Notes under the pieces: generated by a model
What the model was told of the DNA's origin: nothing
Database searches by the model: none
Seen by the model: only the letters and a program-made list of their open reading frames with translations
In this document: positions 1 through 8,048 of the stretch, one piece after another
How positions within the stretch are numbered: position 1 is the first letter of the stretch
Layout of the letters: every line of letters begins with the position of its first letter
Source of the DNA: Curvibacter sp. GWA2_63_95
Lineage (GTDB): Bacteria; Pseudomonadota; Gammaproteobacteria; Burkholderiales; Burkholderiaceae_C
Reading direction: 5' to 3'
DNA: 64,000 bases
NCBI GenBank assembly: GCA_001795455.1
Contig: MGPB01000020.1
Location: forward strand, 1-64,000
Position numbers and translations under genes: made by a program

Positions 1-61
1 AGCGTACTCGTAAGAGGGCAGATTTACAGTCTGCTGCCATTAACCACTCGGCCACCTCTCC
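1..61 (-). tRNA. tRNA-Tyr (GTA), 3' part missing
   Basis: Read on the minus strand, the sequence starts at position 61 with the acceptor strand GGAGAGG. It continues through a D-arm (GGCCGAGTGGTTAATGGC) and an anticodon arm with GTA in the loop, and enters a long variable arm. This is the class II pattern of bacterial tRNA-Tyr. The T-arm and 3' acceptor strand lie beyond the window edge. It is transcribed in the same direction as the trp operon and ung but has its own promoter-like sequence. Confidence 0.93.
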
Positions 62-76
62 TTCGGTGAACCCCGG

Positions 77-105
77 ATTATGCCACGTTAATTTGCCTTC
101 GTCAT
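77..105 (-). promoter_or_regulatory. Promoter of tRNA-Tyr
   Basis: On the minus strand ATGACG (100-105) and CATAAT (77-82) are separated by 17 bases. They match sigma70 -35 and -10 hexamers at 4/6 and 5/6. A GC-rich stretch (CCGGGG) follows, as is common at stable RNA promoters under stringent control. The spacing places transcription start just upstream of the tRNA 5' end. Confidence 0.55.
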
Positions 106-127
106 GAACTTGCGCACAAATTTGCAA

Positions 128-826
128 TTAAGCGCATTCATGCCGGTCGCGCCATGCCCGCGCCTGCGAGAAATGGCCACAACCGATAAAAGGAGCGGGG
201 GGTCGCAAAGCCGACAGGGGCGAGGGGTGATTGGCCGTCAATACTAGGTGGCGGCTCGCGTCGATCAGTGCACGCTTGCTCTGGGCATGGGCGCCCCACA
301 ACATGAAAACGGCTGGCGCCGTGTCTTGCGATACCTGGCGGATCACTGCGTCCGTCAACACCTCCCAGCCCTTGCCGGCATGGCTGGCGGGCTGCCCCTC
401 CTCCACCGTCAGGCAGGTGTTGAGCAGCAGGACGCCCTTTTCCGCCCACTTCACCAAACTGCCGCCGGGCTGCGGAAAAGCCGGGGGTGGCGTGCCGAGA
501 TCACGCTGCAATTCCTTGAAGATATTGCGCAGAGAGGGCGGAAACGCCACGCCTGGCGCCACGGAGAAGGCCAAGCCCTCGGCCTGGCCACGCCCGTGGT
601 ACGGGTCTTGGCCCAGGATGACCACGCGCACCGACGCTGGTGGCGTAAGCGCCAGCGCACGCAACGGCTGGGGCGGGAACACCACTGCCCCCGCGTCCAG
701 CCGCTGTTGCAGAAACTGCAGCAAACCCTGCCCCGTCTGGCCCGCGAAAAAACCGTCTACCAAGGATTGCCAACCTGGCGCCACCGGCCACGCGGCGGAA
801 TCGGCACTTTGCAACTGGTCTGCCAT
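128..826 (-). CDS. ung: Uracil-DNA glycosylase
   Basis: A 232-residue protein of normal length for family 1 uracil-DNA glycosylases, which remove uracil from DNA as the first step of base excision repair. The water-activating loop GQDPYHG lies in the first half and the minor-groove loop HPSPLS near the C terminus. Both family signatures are intact. I chose the ATG at 826 (protein begins MADQLQSAD). The frame stays open further upstream, but that part overlaps trpC and has no family similarity. The start is 4 bases after the trpC stop, so ung is probably the last gene of the trp transcription unit. Confidence 0.95.
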   Translation of the reverse strand: MADQLQSADSAAWPVAPGWQSLVDGFFAGQTGQGLLQFLQQRLDAGAVVFPPQPLRALALTPPASVRVVILGQDPYHGRGQAEGLAFSVAPGVAFPPSLRNIFKELQRDLGTPPPAFPQPGGSLVKWAEKGVLLLNTCLTVEEGQPASHAGKGWEVLTDAVIRQVSQDTAPAVFMLWGAHAQSKRALIDASRHLVLTANHPSPLSALRPPAPFIGCGHFSQARAWRDRHECA

Positions 827-830
827 GGGC

Positions 831-1619
831 TTAGCCGAACAAAGCCGCCAACGCCTCCCCGGGCTCAGGCGCCCGCATGAAGGCCTCGCCCACCAGGAAG
901 GCGTTGATGCCAGCAGCCCCCATGCGCAGCACATCCTCACGGGTGTGGATGCCACTTTCGGTGACCAGCAGGCGGTCCGCCGGCACCATGGCTTTGAGGG
1001 CCAGCGTGGTGTCCAGCGAGACCTCGAAGGTCTTGAGGTTGCGGTTGTTGATGCCGATCAGCGGTGTCTTGAGCTGCAGGGCGCGCTCCAGCTCGGGCTG
1101 GTCGTGTACCTCCACCAGTACCGCCATGTCCAGGCCGCGAGCGATGGCCTCGAAGTCGCGCATTTGCGCGTCATCCAAGCAGGCAGCGATCAGCAGGATG
1201 GCGTCAGCGCCCATGGCGCGCGATTCGTAGATTTGGTAGGCATCGACCATGAAATCCTTGCGCAGCACCGGGAGCTGGCAACTGGCGCGGGCCTGCTTGA
1301 GGTAGTCGATCTCCCCCTGGAAAAACTGCACGTCAGTGAGCACTGACAAACAGGAAGCGCCATATTCCGCGTAACTTTGGGCAATATCTGCCGGAATGAA
1401 GTCTTCGCGCAGAACGCCTTTGGACGGGCTGGCTTTTTTGACTTCGGCGATGACGGCTGGTTTGCCGGCAGCGATCTTGGCGCGCAGCGCGCCCACAAAG
1501 TCACGCGTCAGCACGCGCGATTCGGCGTCGGCACGCACGATATCCAGCGATTTGCGCTTGCGGGCCGCAGCCACCTCCTGGTGTTTGACGGCTACGATTT
1601 TGTCCAGAATGTCGCTCAT
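831..1619 (-). CDS. trpC: Indole-3-glycerol phosphate synthase
   Basis: A 262-residue (beta/alpha)8-barrel enzyme converting carboxyphenylamino-deoxyribulose phosphate to indole-3-glycerol phosphate in tryptophan synthesis. Landmarks are the N-terminal helix beginning [12 protein letters not shown], the catalytic segment [11 protein letters not shown], and the phosphate-binding end with ESGI and GEAFMRA. The start at 1619 is the family start; an upstream extension of the frame reads through trpD in the wrong frame. It lies 8 bases after trpD and 4 bases before ung. It is monofunctional: no TrpF domain is fused. Confidence 0.96.
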   Translation of the reverse strand: MSDILDKIVAVKHQEVAAARKRKSLDIVRADAESRVLTRDFVGALRAKIAAGKPAVIAEVKKASPSKGVLREDFIPADIAQSYAEYGASCLSVLTDVQFFQGEIDYLKQARASCQLPVLRKDFMVDAYQIYESRAMGADAILLIAACLDDAQMRDFEAIARGLDMAVLVEVHDQPELERALQLKTPLIGINNRNLKTFEVSLDTTLALKAMVPADRLLVTESGIHTREDVLRMGAAGINAFLVGEAFMRAPEPGEALAALFG

Positions 1620-1627
1620 AAGGTTTC

Positions 1628-2671
1628 CTAGTGGGCCAGGCGGGCAGAAAGTGCCACCAAGGCGTCGAGCTTGGCTTTCGCCGCTCCTGATTCGATAGCT
1701 GTTCGCGCAAGCGCGATACCGGCTTCCATGGTTTTTGCCACATTGGCCGCGTACAGCGCTGCACCGGCATTGAGGATCACGATGTCCTTGGCCGGGCCAG
1801 CCTGGTTGTTCAACACGCCCAGCAACATGGCACGCGAGTCCTCGGCGGTTTCCACCTTCAGCGAGCGGTTGCTGGCCATGACCATGCCAAAGTCCTCGGG
1901 GTGGATCTCGTACTCGCGAATCTCCCCGTCCTTGAGCTCTCCCACCAAGGTACCGGCGCCCAGGCTCACCTCGTCCATGCCATCGCGGCCGTAGACCACC
2001 AGCGCGTGCTCGGCACCCAGGCGCTGCAGCGCGCGCACCTGGATACCCACCAGATCGGCATGGAACACCCCCATCAGGATGTTGGGCGCACCCGCCGGGT
2101 TGGTCAGCGGGCCCAGGATGTTGAAGATGGTGCGCACACCCATCTCCTTGCGCACCGGTGCCACGTTTTTCATGGCCGGGTGGTGGTTGGGCGCAAACAT
2201 GAAGCCAATGCCCTGCTCTGCAATGCACTGGGCGATCCGGTCGGGCTTGAGGTTGATGTTCAGGCCCAAGGCTTCCAGCACATCGGCGCTGCCGCTCTTG
2301 CTGCTCACGCTGCGCCCACCGTGCTTGCTGACCTTGGCGCCCGCGGCGGCGGCCACGAACATGCTGCAGGTGGAAATGTTGAAGGTGTGCGAGCCATCAC
2401 CGCCAGTGCCGACGATGTCCACCAGATGGGTTTTGTCGGCCACCTCCACCTTGGTGGAGAACTCGCGCATCACCTGCGCGGCGGCAGTGATCTCGCCGAT
2501 GGTCTCTTTTTTGACGCGCAGCCCGGTGATCAGGGCGGCCATCATGACGGGCGACATTTCGCCGGACATGATCTGGCGCATCAGGTGCAGCATCTCGTCG
2601 TGAAAAATCTCGCGGTGCTCAATGGTCCGCTGCAGGGCTTCCTGCGGCGTGATTTTGGCGGTTTGGGTCAT
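1628..2671 (-). CDS. trpD: Anthranilate phosphoribosyltransferase
   Basis: A 347-residue enzyme that transfers phosphoribose from PRPP to anthranilate. The PRPP-binding glycine-rich motif [14 protein letters not shown] and the KHGGRS segment are both present. Two in-frame ATGs compete: 2677 and 2671. The sequence TAAGGA, which includes the stop codon of the upstream exporter gene, lies 7 bases before the ATG at 2671 but only one base before that at 2677, so I chose 2671. The stop codon of the previous gene thus forms part of this ribosome binding site. TrpG-type amidotransferase is encoded separately (4496-5071). Confidence 0.95.
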   Translation of the reverse strand: MTQTAKITPQEALQRTIEHREIFHDEMLHLMRQIMSGEMSPVMMAALITGLRVKKETIGEITAAAQVMREFSTKVEVADKTHLVDIVGTGGDGSHTFNISTCSMFVAAAAGAKVSKHGGRSVSSKSGSADVLEALGLNINLKPDRIAQCIAEQGIGFMFAPNHHPAMKNVAPVRKEMGVRTIFNILGPLTNPAGAPNILMGVFHADLVGIQVRALQRLGAEHALVVYGRDGMDEVSLGAGTLVGELKDGEIREYEIHPEDFGMVMASNRSLKVETAEDSRAMLLGVLNNQAGPAKDIVILNAGAALYAANVAKTMEAGIALARTAIESGAAKAKLDALVALSARLAH

Positions 2672-2681
2672 GTCCATGTCC

Positions 2682-3335
2682 TTAAGCCTTGGGCGCTGCG
2701 GTCAGCGCCAGTTTGATTCCGAATCCTACAAACATTGCGCCGGCGATACGGTCCAGCCAATGCAGACCGCGTTGCACAACACCAACGCGCCGCGCCATCC
2801 AGGCCGCAGTCAATGCCCAGCCGGTGTTCACGGGAATGGCATTGATATTGAACAGCACCCCCAACAGTACAAATGCGAGTGCCTTGTTTTCAAAATCGTG
2901 CGCGATAAATTGCGGCACAAAGGCCAGGAAGAAAATCGCCACCTTGGGATTCAGCACATTGGTCCAAAAACCTCCGATGAATATGCGCTTCAAGGACGCT
3001 GCCTCGGTACGCCCCGCTTGTGCTGTGGCCATGAGGCCGCCGGTGGTAGCAGCACGCGCAAACAGCATGCGCACACCGATCCACAGCAAATAAGCTGCGC
3101 CCAACCATTTCAGCACCGTGAAGGCCCACGCCGAGGTGGCCAGTAAAGCCCCGACGCCCAAGGCCGCCGCCGCGATATGCACGAAGCAACCAGCGGTAAT
3201 GCCCAGGCCAGCCACGACGCCCGCCCGTGCGCCAGACTTCAGCGCGTTGGAGACGATGTACAGGACATCTGGCCCCGGCGTCAGATTGAGCAACCACCCG
3301 GCCGCGATGAACAACAGCAATTGATCGGTAGGCAA
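2682..3335 (-). CDS. LysE/RhtB-family amino acid exporter
   Basis: A 217-residue inner-membrane protein with about six hydrophobic segments. It has the family's N-terminal signature [20 protein letters not shown] and the following G-rich helix. Members export amino acids such as lysine, homoserine or threonine; the substrate here cannot be read from sequence. The most likely start is TTG at 3335 (protein [13 protein letters not shown]), because GAGGGAG lies just upstream and the longer frame has no family similarity before that point. It sits 10 bases after ltaE and just before trpD inside the trp operon, and a role in exporting threonine or a related amino acid is an inference from that neighbour. 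Confidence 0.85.
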   Translation of the reverse strand: MPTDQLLLFIAAGWLLNLTPGPDVLYIVSNALKSGARAGVVAGLGITAGCFVHIAAAALGVGALLATSAWAFTVLKWLGAAYLLWIGVRMLFARAATTGGLMATAQAGRTEAASLKRIFIGGFWTNVLNPKVAIFFLAFVPQFIAHDFENKALAFVLLGVLFNINAIPVNTGWALTAAWMARRVGVVQRGLHWLDRIAGAMFVGFGIKLALTAAPKA

Positions 3336-3345
3336 GGCGACTCCC

Positions 3346-4428
3346 TCAGTACACCGCCGCGCCGCGCGCCGCCGGGGCGGCAACTGCGGTAGCGGGCTGG
3401 TCAAAGAACGTCCGGATGCAGGCCAGCGCATGGTCAATGCCGGCAGCGTCCACATCCAGGTGCGTCACAAAGCGCAGGCCGATGAGCCCGGTGGCCAGCA
3501 CGCCCCGGGCCTTCAGGTGCGCCAGCAGGTCCGGGCCGCGGCCATCGGCCACATCCACAAACACGATATTGGTCTGGGCCGAGCGCACGGTGAGGCCGTT
3601 GACGCCCTGCAACCCCTGCGCCAGGCGCTGGGCCAGGGCGTGGTCATCGGCCAGGCGCTCCAGATGGTGGTCCAGCGCATGGTTGGCCGCGGCGGCCAGC
3701 AGGCCCACCTGGCGCATGCCGCCACCGGCCATCTTGCGGATGCGCAGCGCGCGGGCGATGAGTTCCTTGCTGCCACAGAGCATGGAGCCGACCGGCGCGC
3801 CCAGCCCTTTGCTGAAGCAGACCGACACGCTGTCAAAGTGACCGGCAATACGCTTGGCCGAGGCCAAGGCGGATTCGCCGTCCTGGCGCGAGGCCACGGC
3901 CGCGTTGAACAGGCGCGCGCCGTCCAGGTGCACCGCCAAGCCCTTCTCGCGCGCCAGCGCGCTGGCCTGCTGCAGGTAGCTGGCAGGCATGGGGTGGCCG
4001 TTCCAGGTGTTTTCCAGGCACAGCAGACGGGTGCGGGCGAAGTGGCAGTCGTCAGGCTTGATGGCGGCGGCAATGTCGGCCAGTGCCATCTGGCCACTGG
4101 CGTCCTGCACCAGCGGCTGGGGCTGCACGCTGCCCAGCACGGCCGCACCGCCGCCCTCGTAGCGGTAGGTGTGGGCCAGCTGGCCCACGATGTACTCGTC
4201 GCCCCGACCGCAGTGCGCCAGGATGGCGCAGAGGTTGCTCTGCGTGCCCGTGGGCATGAACAGCGCCGCCTCAAAGCCCAGCAACGCGGCCAACTTCTCC
4301 TGCAGCGCATTCACCGTGGGGTCGTCGCCAAACACGTCATCACCCAGAGGGGCCGCCATCATGGCCGCGCGCATGGCGGCGGTGGGCTGCGTGACGGTGT
4401 CACTGCGCAAATCGACAATCTTGGTCAT
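3346..4428 (-). CDS. ltaE: Low-specificity L-threonine aldolase
   Basis: A 360-residue PLP enzyme of the threonine aldolase (fold type I) family, cleaving L-threonine or allo-threonine to glycine and acetaldehyde. Landmarks are VDLRSDTVTQPT at the N terminus, the substrate loop GDDVFGDDPT, HLDGARLFNAAVA and the PLP lysine in CFSKGLGAPVGS. The start at 4428 matches the family N terminus. Both its Shine-Dalgarno (GAGG, 6 bases upstream) and the start codon lie in the 3' end of a dispersed repeat copy. It is placed between trpG and the exporter gene, unusual company for tryptophan genes. Confidence 0.92.
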   Translation of the reverse strand: MTKIVDLRSDTVTQPTAAMRAAMMAAPLGDDVFGDDPTVNALQEKLAALLGFEAALFMPTGTQSNLCAILAHCGRGDEYIVGQLAHTYRYEGGGAAVLGSVQPQPLVQDASGQMALADIAAAIKPDDCHFARTRLLCLENTWNGHPMPASYLQQASALAREKGLAVHLDGARLFNAAVASRQDGESALASAKRIAGHFDSVSVCFSKGLGAPVGSMLCGSKELIARALRIRKMAGGGMRQVGLLAAAANHALDHHLERLADDHALAQRLAQGLQGVNGLTVRSAQTNIVFVDVADGRGPDLLAHLKARGVLATGLIGLRFVTHLDVDAAGIDHALACIRTFFDQPATAVAAPAARGAAVY

Positions 4429-4486
4429 ATTGGCCTCTAGCCCGCACACTCATTGCGCGAGCAGCTATCAAAACAATAGTGATGCA
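4423..4486 (-). repeat. Dispersed 66-bp repeat, copy 1
   Basis: Read on the minus strand, the copy shows the order CACTAT, TTTTGATAGCTGC, TCGCGCAATG, GGGCTAGAGGCC, then the ltaE start. It fills the gap between trpG (stop at 4496) and ltaE. Its GAGG in CTAGAGGCC is placed as the ribosome binding site of ltaE. Related copies are described at 10081, 17049, 24034, 30691, 39175, 41464, 44475, 53672 and 56729. Confidence 0.8.
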
Positions 4487-4495
4487 TGGCATGCC

Positions 4496-5071
4496 TCACT
4501 GCAGGAAGTTCTTCAGCATGGCGTGGCCGTGCTCGGTGAGGATGCTCTCCGGGTGGAACTGCACGCCCTCCATGCGCTGCGCAAACGGCAAGCCGGTGTG
4601 GCGCACCCCCATGATCTCGCCGTCGTCCGTCCATGCGGTCACCGCCAGCTCCTTGGGGCAGCTGGCGCGTTCGATGGCCAGCGAGTGGTAGCGGTTGACC
4701 GTGAACTGCTGCGGCAGGCCAGCAAACACGCCCTCTTGCGTGGTCGTGATCACGCTGGTCTTGCCGTGCATCAGTTCCTGTGCGCGAATGATCTTGCCGC
4801 CCAGCGCAGCACCAATGCTCTGATGGCCCAGGCAAACGCCGAGGATGGGCAGCTTGCCCATGAAGTGCTGAATGGCCGCCACCGAGATACCGGCCTCGGC
4901 CGGCGAGCAGGGTCCGGGGGAAATCACCAACCGGTCGGCCTTGCGCTCGGCAATGCCGGCTACAGTGATTTCATCGTTGCGGAACACCTCCACCTCGGCG
5001 CCCAGCTCGCCAAAGTACTGGACGATGTTGAAAGTGAAGCTGTCGTAGTTGTCGATCATCACGAGTTTCAT
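4496..5071 (-). CDS. trpG: Anthranilate synthase component II (glutamine amidotransferase)
   Basis: A 191-residue class I glutamine amidotransferase that supplies ammonia to TrpE. The N terminus [20 protein letters not shown], the nucleophile motif GVCLGHQ and the C-terminal [11 protein letters not shown] (His-Glu of the triad) are all present. Its ATG overlaps the stop of the preceding chorismate mutase gene (ATGA), indicating translational coupling. It may also serve p-aminobenzoate synthesis, as TrpG does in many bacteria, but nothing here shows that. Confidence 0.96.
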   Translation of the reverse strand: MKLVMIDNYDSFTFNIVQYFGELGAEVEVFRNDEITVAGIAERKADRLVISPGPCSPAEAGISVAAIQHFMGKLPILGVCLGHQSIGAALGGKIIRAQELMHGKTSVITTTQEGVFAGLPQQFTVNRYHSLAIERASCPKELAVTAWTDDGEIMGVRHTGLPFAQRMEGVQFHPESILTEHGHAMLKNFLQ

Positions 5072-5388
5072 GCTGCTGCTCCTTCCCGCAAGCGGGCGAA
5101 TTCCCGGTGTTCAAAGGCGATGGATGCATCCATCAGGGCGCGGTAGGCGGCTTCCAGCACGTCTGGCTGGCCACCCAGCTCGGTCGCCATACGGCGCACA
5201 CGGGCGGCGATGAATTCAATGCGCTCCTGGTCATGCACCTTGGTTACATCCTGCTTGATGCGGGCGGCCTGGCTCATGTAGTGGGTGCGCTCCACCAGCA
5301 GCGCGGTGATGCGCTCGTCCAGCGCGTCGATGTGGCTGCGCACTTCGGCCATGGTGTTGCAGTGTTGGGCTTGGGGACTATGGCTCAT
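5068..5388 (-). CDS. Chorismate mutase of AroQ/PchB type inside the trp operon
   Basis: A 106-residue all-helical protein with the AroQ-class pattern: an N-terminal long helix ([17 protein letters not shown]), an Arg-rich segment, ARIKQD with the Lys expected in the active site, then VHDQERIEF. The segment around [11 protein letters not shown] resembles PchB (isochorismate pyruvate lyase) more than the E. coli pheA/tyrA mutase domain. AroQ enzymes convert chorismate to prephenate, so it would compete with TrpE for chorismate. The start at 5388 overlaps the trpE stop (ATGA), and its own stop overlaps the trpG start in the same way, so the three genes are translationally coupled. Mutase versus lyase activity cannot be decided from sequence. 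Confidence 0.85.
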   Translation of the reverse strand: MSHSPQAQHCNTMAEVRSHIDALDERITALLVERTHYMSQAARIKQDVTKVHDQERIEFIAARVRRMATELGGQPDVLEAAYRALMDASIAFEHREFARLREGAAA

Positions 5389-6902
5389 TGCAGGCCCTCC
5401 TCCACCAGCTCGGCAGCGCGCAAGAGCGCACGTGCCTTGGCCTCGGTCTCTTTCCATTCCAGCTCGGGCACGCTGTCGGCCACCACACCGGCCGCGGCTT
5501 GCACGTAGAGCACCTGGTCCTTGATGATGCCGGTGCGGATGGCAATCGCCACATCCATGTCACCCGCATAACTCAGGTAGCCGCAGGCACCACCGTAGAT
5601 GCCCCGCTTGATGGGCTCCAGCTGGTCAATCACCTCCATGGCATGCACCTTGGGCGCGCCGGTCAACGTGCCGGCCGGGAAGGTGGCCTTGAGCACGTCC
5701 ATGCTGGTCATGCCGGGGTTCAGCGTGCCTTCCACATTGCTCACGATGTGCATCACGTGGCTGTAGCGCTCCACGATGAAGGCATCCGTCACCTTGACCG
5801 AACCGATCTGCGCGATGCGGCCAATGTCGTTACGCGCCAGGTCGATCAGCATCACGTGCTCGGCCCGCTCCTTGGGATCGCCAATCAGCTCCACCTCGGC
5901 GGCCTTGTCCAGCTCGGGCGTGGCGCCGCGCGGGCGGGTGCCGGCCAAGGGACGAATAGTGACCTTGGTACCCGTTTTGCCGTCGACAACGATTTGCTCC
6001 TGGCGCACCAGAATCTCCGGCGACGCACCCACCACGTGGAAATCGCCAAAGTTGTAGAAGTACATGTAGGGGCTGGGGTTGAGCGTGCGCAGCGCGCGGT
6101 ACAGACTCAAGGGCGAGGCGGTAAAGCGCTTCTTGATGCGCTGGCCCACCTGCACCTGCATGAAGTCGCCACCGGCAATCATCTCCTTGGCGCGCACCAC
6201 GGCGGCGATGTAGTCGGCCTTGGCAAAGTCGCGTTGAGCCTCGAAACTTTGCGAGGGCTTGATGTCGGGTGCGCTCACGGCCTGCGCCAGCTTGGCTTTC
6301 AGCTCGGCCAGGCGCGTCTGGCCGGCCGCATAGGCATTGGGCGTGGCCGGGTCCACATAGACCATGAGGTGCAGCTTGCCCGAGAGGTTGTCGATCACGG
6401 CCAGCTCTTCACACTGCAGCAGCAGGATGTCGGGTGTGCCGAGCTCGTCCGGCGGGCAGGTGCTTTGCAGCTTTTTCTCGATGTAGCGCACCGCGTCGTA
6501 GCCAAAGTAGCCGGCCAGGCCACCGCAAAAACGCGGCATGCCGGGCTGCAGCGCCACCTTGAAGCGCTGCTGGTACTGGGCGATGAAGTCCAGCGGGTTG
6601 GCGGTGGAGGTTTCCACCACCACCCCGTCGGTCACCACCTCGGTGCGGGCGGCGGCGCCAAAGCCACTGGCCCGCAGCAGCGTGCGCGCCGGCAGGCCAA
6701 TGAAGCTGTAGCGCCCAAAACGTTCGCCGCCCACCACCGACTCCAGCAAAAAGCTGTGGGCCGCGGTTTCGGTAGCGCCATCTGCACGGGCCAGCTTCAG
6801 GTACAGGGACAGCGGGGTTTCCAGGTCGGCAAAGGCCTGGGTGCTCAGGGGGATGCGGTTGTAGCCTTGCGCACGCAGGGCCAGAAATTCGGATTCAGTC
6901 AT
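5385..6902 (-). CDS. trpE: Anthranilate synthase component I
   Basis: A 505-residue chorismate-binding enzyme that makes anthranilate from chorismate with ammonia from TrpG. The LLES motif (HSFLLESVVGGERFGRYSF) and NPSPYMYF form the tryptophan feedback site in known TrpE proteins. The C-terminal catalytic half carries TRPRG, the DLARNDIGR segment, FPAGTLTGAPK and IYGGACGYLS. Length and motifs are those of a complete, feedback-regulated TrpE. It is the first structural gene of the operon, 163 bases after a leader peptide with two Trp codons. Confidence 0.97.
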   Translation of the reverse strand: MTESEFLALRAQGYNRIPLSTQAFADLETPLSLYLKLARADGATETAAHSFLLESVVGGERFGRYSFIGLPARTLLRASGFGAAARTEVVTDGVVVETSTANPLDFIAQYQQRFKVALQPGMPRFCGGLAGYFGYDAVRYIEKKLQSTCPPDELGTPDILLLQCEELAVIDNLSGKLHLMVYVDPATPNAYAAGQTRLAELKAKLAQAVSAPDIKPSQSFEAQRDFAKADYIAAVVRAKEMIAGGDFMQVQVGQRIKKRFTASPLSLYRALRTLNPSPYMYFYNFGDFHVVGASPEILVRQEQIVVDGKTGTKVTIRPLAGTRPRGATPELDKAAEVELIGDPKERAEHVMLIDLARNDIGRIAQIGSVKVTDAFIVERYSHVMHIVSNVEGTLNPGMTSMDVLKATFPAGTLTGAPKVHAMEVIDQLEPIKRGIYGGACGYLSYAGDMDVAIAIRTGIIKDQVLYVQAAAGVVADSVPELEWKETEAKARALLRAAELVEEGLQ

Positions 6903-7065
6903 CGGGGGCAGCGCCTCTCAAACAATCTATTCACGGGTGCTTGCGGCAACACGCCGCAAGAGCAAAAAAGTGCGCGCAATAGATCGGAGGGAATTCCGTG
7001 CCACTTGACCGCGCAAAGCTCAGGAACCGTGCGCGTTGGCCGCACTGGATGGCGGCCGGCAGGTG
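6903..7065 (-). promoter_or_regulatory. trp leader RNA between leader peptide and trpE
   Basis: This untranslated stretch contains several competing inverted repeats on the minus strand. GGCCGC pairs with GCGGCC just after the leader stop, and an overlapping GTGCG...CGCAC hairpin would exclude it. A perfect 8-bp hairpin (6940-6960, loop AACAC) lies nearer trpE. A run of six T's (CACTTTTTTG, near 6965-6972) is present, but only a weak stem (AAGTG/CACTT) precedes it. Attenuation is therefore plausible, but I cannot point to a clear intrinsic terminator. Confidence 0.5.
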
Positions 7066-7152
7066 TTAGAGCCCAGGCACAACAGACGAGGTACGCCAGG
7101 GCCAGGCTCCCCGGTCGCTAAGACCCATTCTGCTGATGTGGTGGATAAACAT
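7066..7152 (-). CDS. trpL: trp operon leader peptide
   Basis: A 28-codon reading frame (or 20 codons from the internal ATG at 7128) lies between the likely promoter and trpE. It contains the segment GAWPWRTSS, that is two TGG codons (7102-7104 and 7096-7098) separated by one Pro. It ends at TAA 7066-7068. The Trp codons lie in the 5' half of a hairpin whose 3' half ends at the stop codon, the arrangement of ribosome-stalling trp leaders. No strong Shine-Dalgarno is visible. The -10-like hexamer at 7160 would make translation from 7152 nearly leaderless, so the ATG at 7128 may be the real start. Confidence 0.7.
   Translation of the reverse strand: MFIHHISRMGLSDRGAWPWRTSSVVPGL
7069..7109 (-). 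promoter_or_regulatory. Pause hairpin (1:2) of the trp leader
   Basis: On the minus strand GAGCC (7105-7109) pairs with GGCTC (7069-7073), and the adjacent GGC (7101-7103) pairs with GCC (7076-7078). The loop covers the second Trp codon and following codons. This matches the position of the 1:2 pause structure in known trp attenuators, ending directly before the leader stop codon. Confidence 0.6.
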
Positions 7153-7159
7153 GCGTGCC

Positions 7160-7165
7160 AGTGTA
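7160..7165 (-). promoter_or_regulatory. -10 element of the trp promoter
   Basis: TACACT on the minus strand is preceded by TGC, giving an extended -10 (TGnTACACT). No convincing -35 hexamer is found 16-18 bases upstream. It lies just upstream of the leader peptide frame and is the best promoter candidate for the trp operon. Confidence 0.4.
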
Positions 7166-7297
7166 GCAAACCCCATAGCCCTGCCGCAGGCCCGCCAAAT
7201 TCACGTCACCCGCAGAAACCCTGATGTACATTGGCAGTGGACGTTGCAAAATCTGGTTACACAAAAAAGAACGGTCGTTCTATTAAGGATTTTCCCC

Positions 7298-7885
7298 ATG
7301 ACACTCACGCGTTTCTTTGCTGCCGCACTGACCACTGCCCTGCTCGTCACCCCGTTGGCGCAAGCAGCCACCCAGGAAATTCATGGCGTGAAGGTGGAAG
7401 ACAGCGCCATGGTCGGCGGCAACAAGCTGCAACTCAACGGCGCTGGCACACGCTACAAGGGTCCGTTCAAGGTCTATGTGGGCGACCTGTACACCAGCAA
7501 AAAGGTCAATTCCCTGGACGAACTGATGGCGGCCCCCGGCCCCAAACGGCTGACCATGACCTTTCTGCGCGAAATTGAAGCGGGCCCCTTTGGCAAGCTG
7601 CTGACCCGCGGCGTGGAAGACAACGTGCCCAAGAACGAAATGTCCAAGCTGATCCCAGGCCTGCTGCGTATGGGCGACATCTTCACCGTCAACAAGGTGC
7701 TGTTGCCAGGCGACGTGATCACGCTGGACTGGATTCCCGGCACCGGCATGGTGGTGACCGCCAAGGGCAAGGTGCAGGGTGAGCCCTTCAAGGAACCTGA
7801 GTTTTACAAAGCCATCATGTCCATCTGGTTTGGCCCGGTCCCCGCCGACTTCAAACTCAAGGACGCGCTGCTGGGCCAAAAGTAG
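7298..7885 (+). CDS. Secreted chalcone isomerase-like protein
   Basis: A 195-residue protein with a clear signal peptide (about residues 1-23, ending AQAA). The mature part shows the chalcone-isomerase-like fold pattern: EIHGVKVEDSAMVGGNKLQLNG, YVGDLYTSKK, then FLREIEAGPFGKLLTRGVEDN and a C-terminal FYKAIMSIWFG. Bacterial members are periplasmic and of unknown function; plant enzymes of this fold isomerise chalcones or bind fatty acids. The start at 7298 has AAGG 9 bases upstream; a longer frame upstream has no protein-like features. It is monocistronic, with a strong terminator after it. Confidence 0.85.
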   Translation: MTLTRFFAAALTTALLVTPLAQAATQEIHGVKVEDSAMVGGNKLQLNGAGTRYKGPFKVYVGDLYTSKKVNSLDELMAAPGPKRLTMTFLREIEAGPFGKLLTRGVEDNVPKNEMSKLIPGLLRMGDIFTVNKVLLPGDVITLDWIPGTGMVVTAKGKVQGEPFKEPEFYKAIMSIWFGPVPADFKLKDALLGQK

Positions 7886-7904
7886 GCGGCCAAGCCTCTC
7901 CCCC

Positions 7905-7945
7905 AAAGGCCTGTAGGGTGCGCTCTGCAGGCCTTTTTTGTTTTT
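7905..7945 (+). terminator. Intrinsic terminator after the chalcone isomerase-like gene
   Basis: AAAGGCCTG (7905-7913) and CAGGCCTTT (7928-7936) form a perfect 9-bp stem, followed by two T-rich runs. Confidence 0.9.
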
Positions 7946-8048
7946 TTGCGCACACCTCCGTCATCCGGGGGATGACAAGCCCCAGCCCAGCCTGTAGTCT
8001 GGGCACCGAGACAGCTTTCTGACAGTCACACCACCTGGAGATTGCGCG

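Noticed and set aside
1685..1741. A trpD segment resembling the 66-bp repeat (GATTCGATAGCTGTTCGCGC)
   Set aside because: It encodes the C-terminal stretch [14 protein letters not shown] that is typical of TrpD itself, so the likeness may be chance; the right half does not match.
6940..6960. 8-bp hairpin read as an intrinsic terminator of the trp leader
   Set aside because: The T-run lies upstream of the stem on the transcribed strand, not downstream, so it cannot act as a standard terminator.
7960..7976. Perfect 7-bp hairpin (GTCATCC/GGATGAC) before the first chemoreceptor gene
   Set aside because: It is short, has no T-run and no regulator nearby; it was not counted as a feature.
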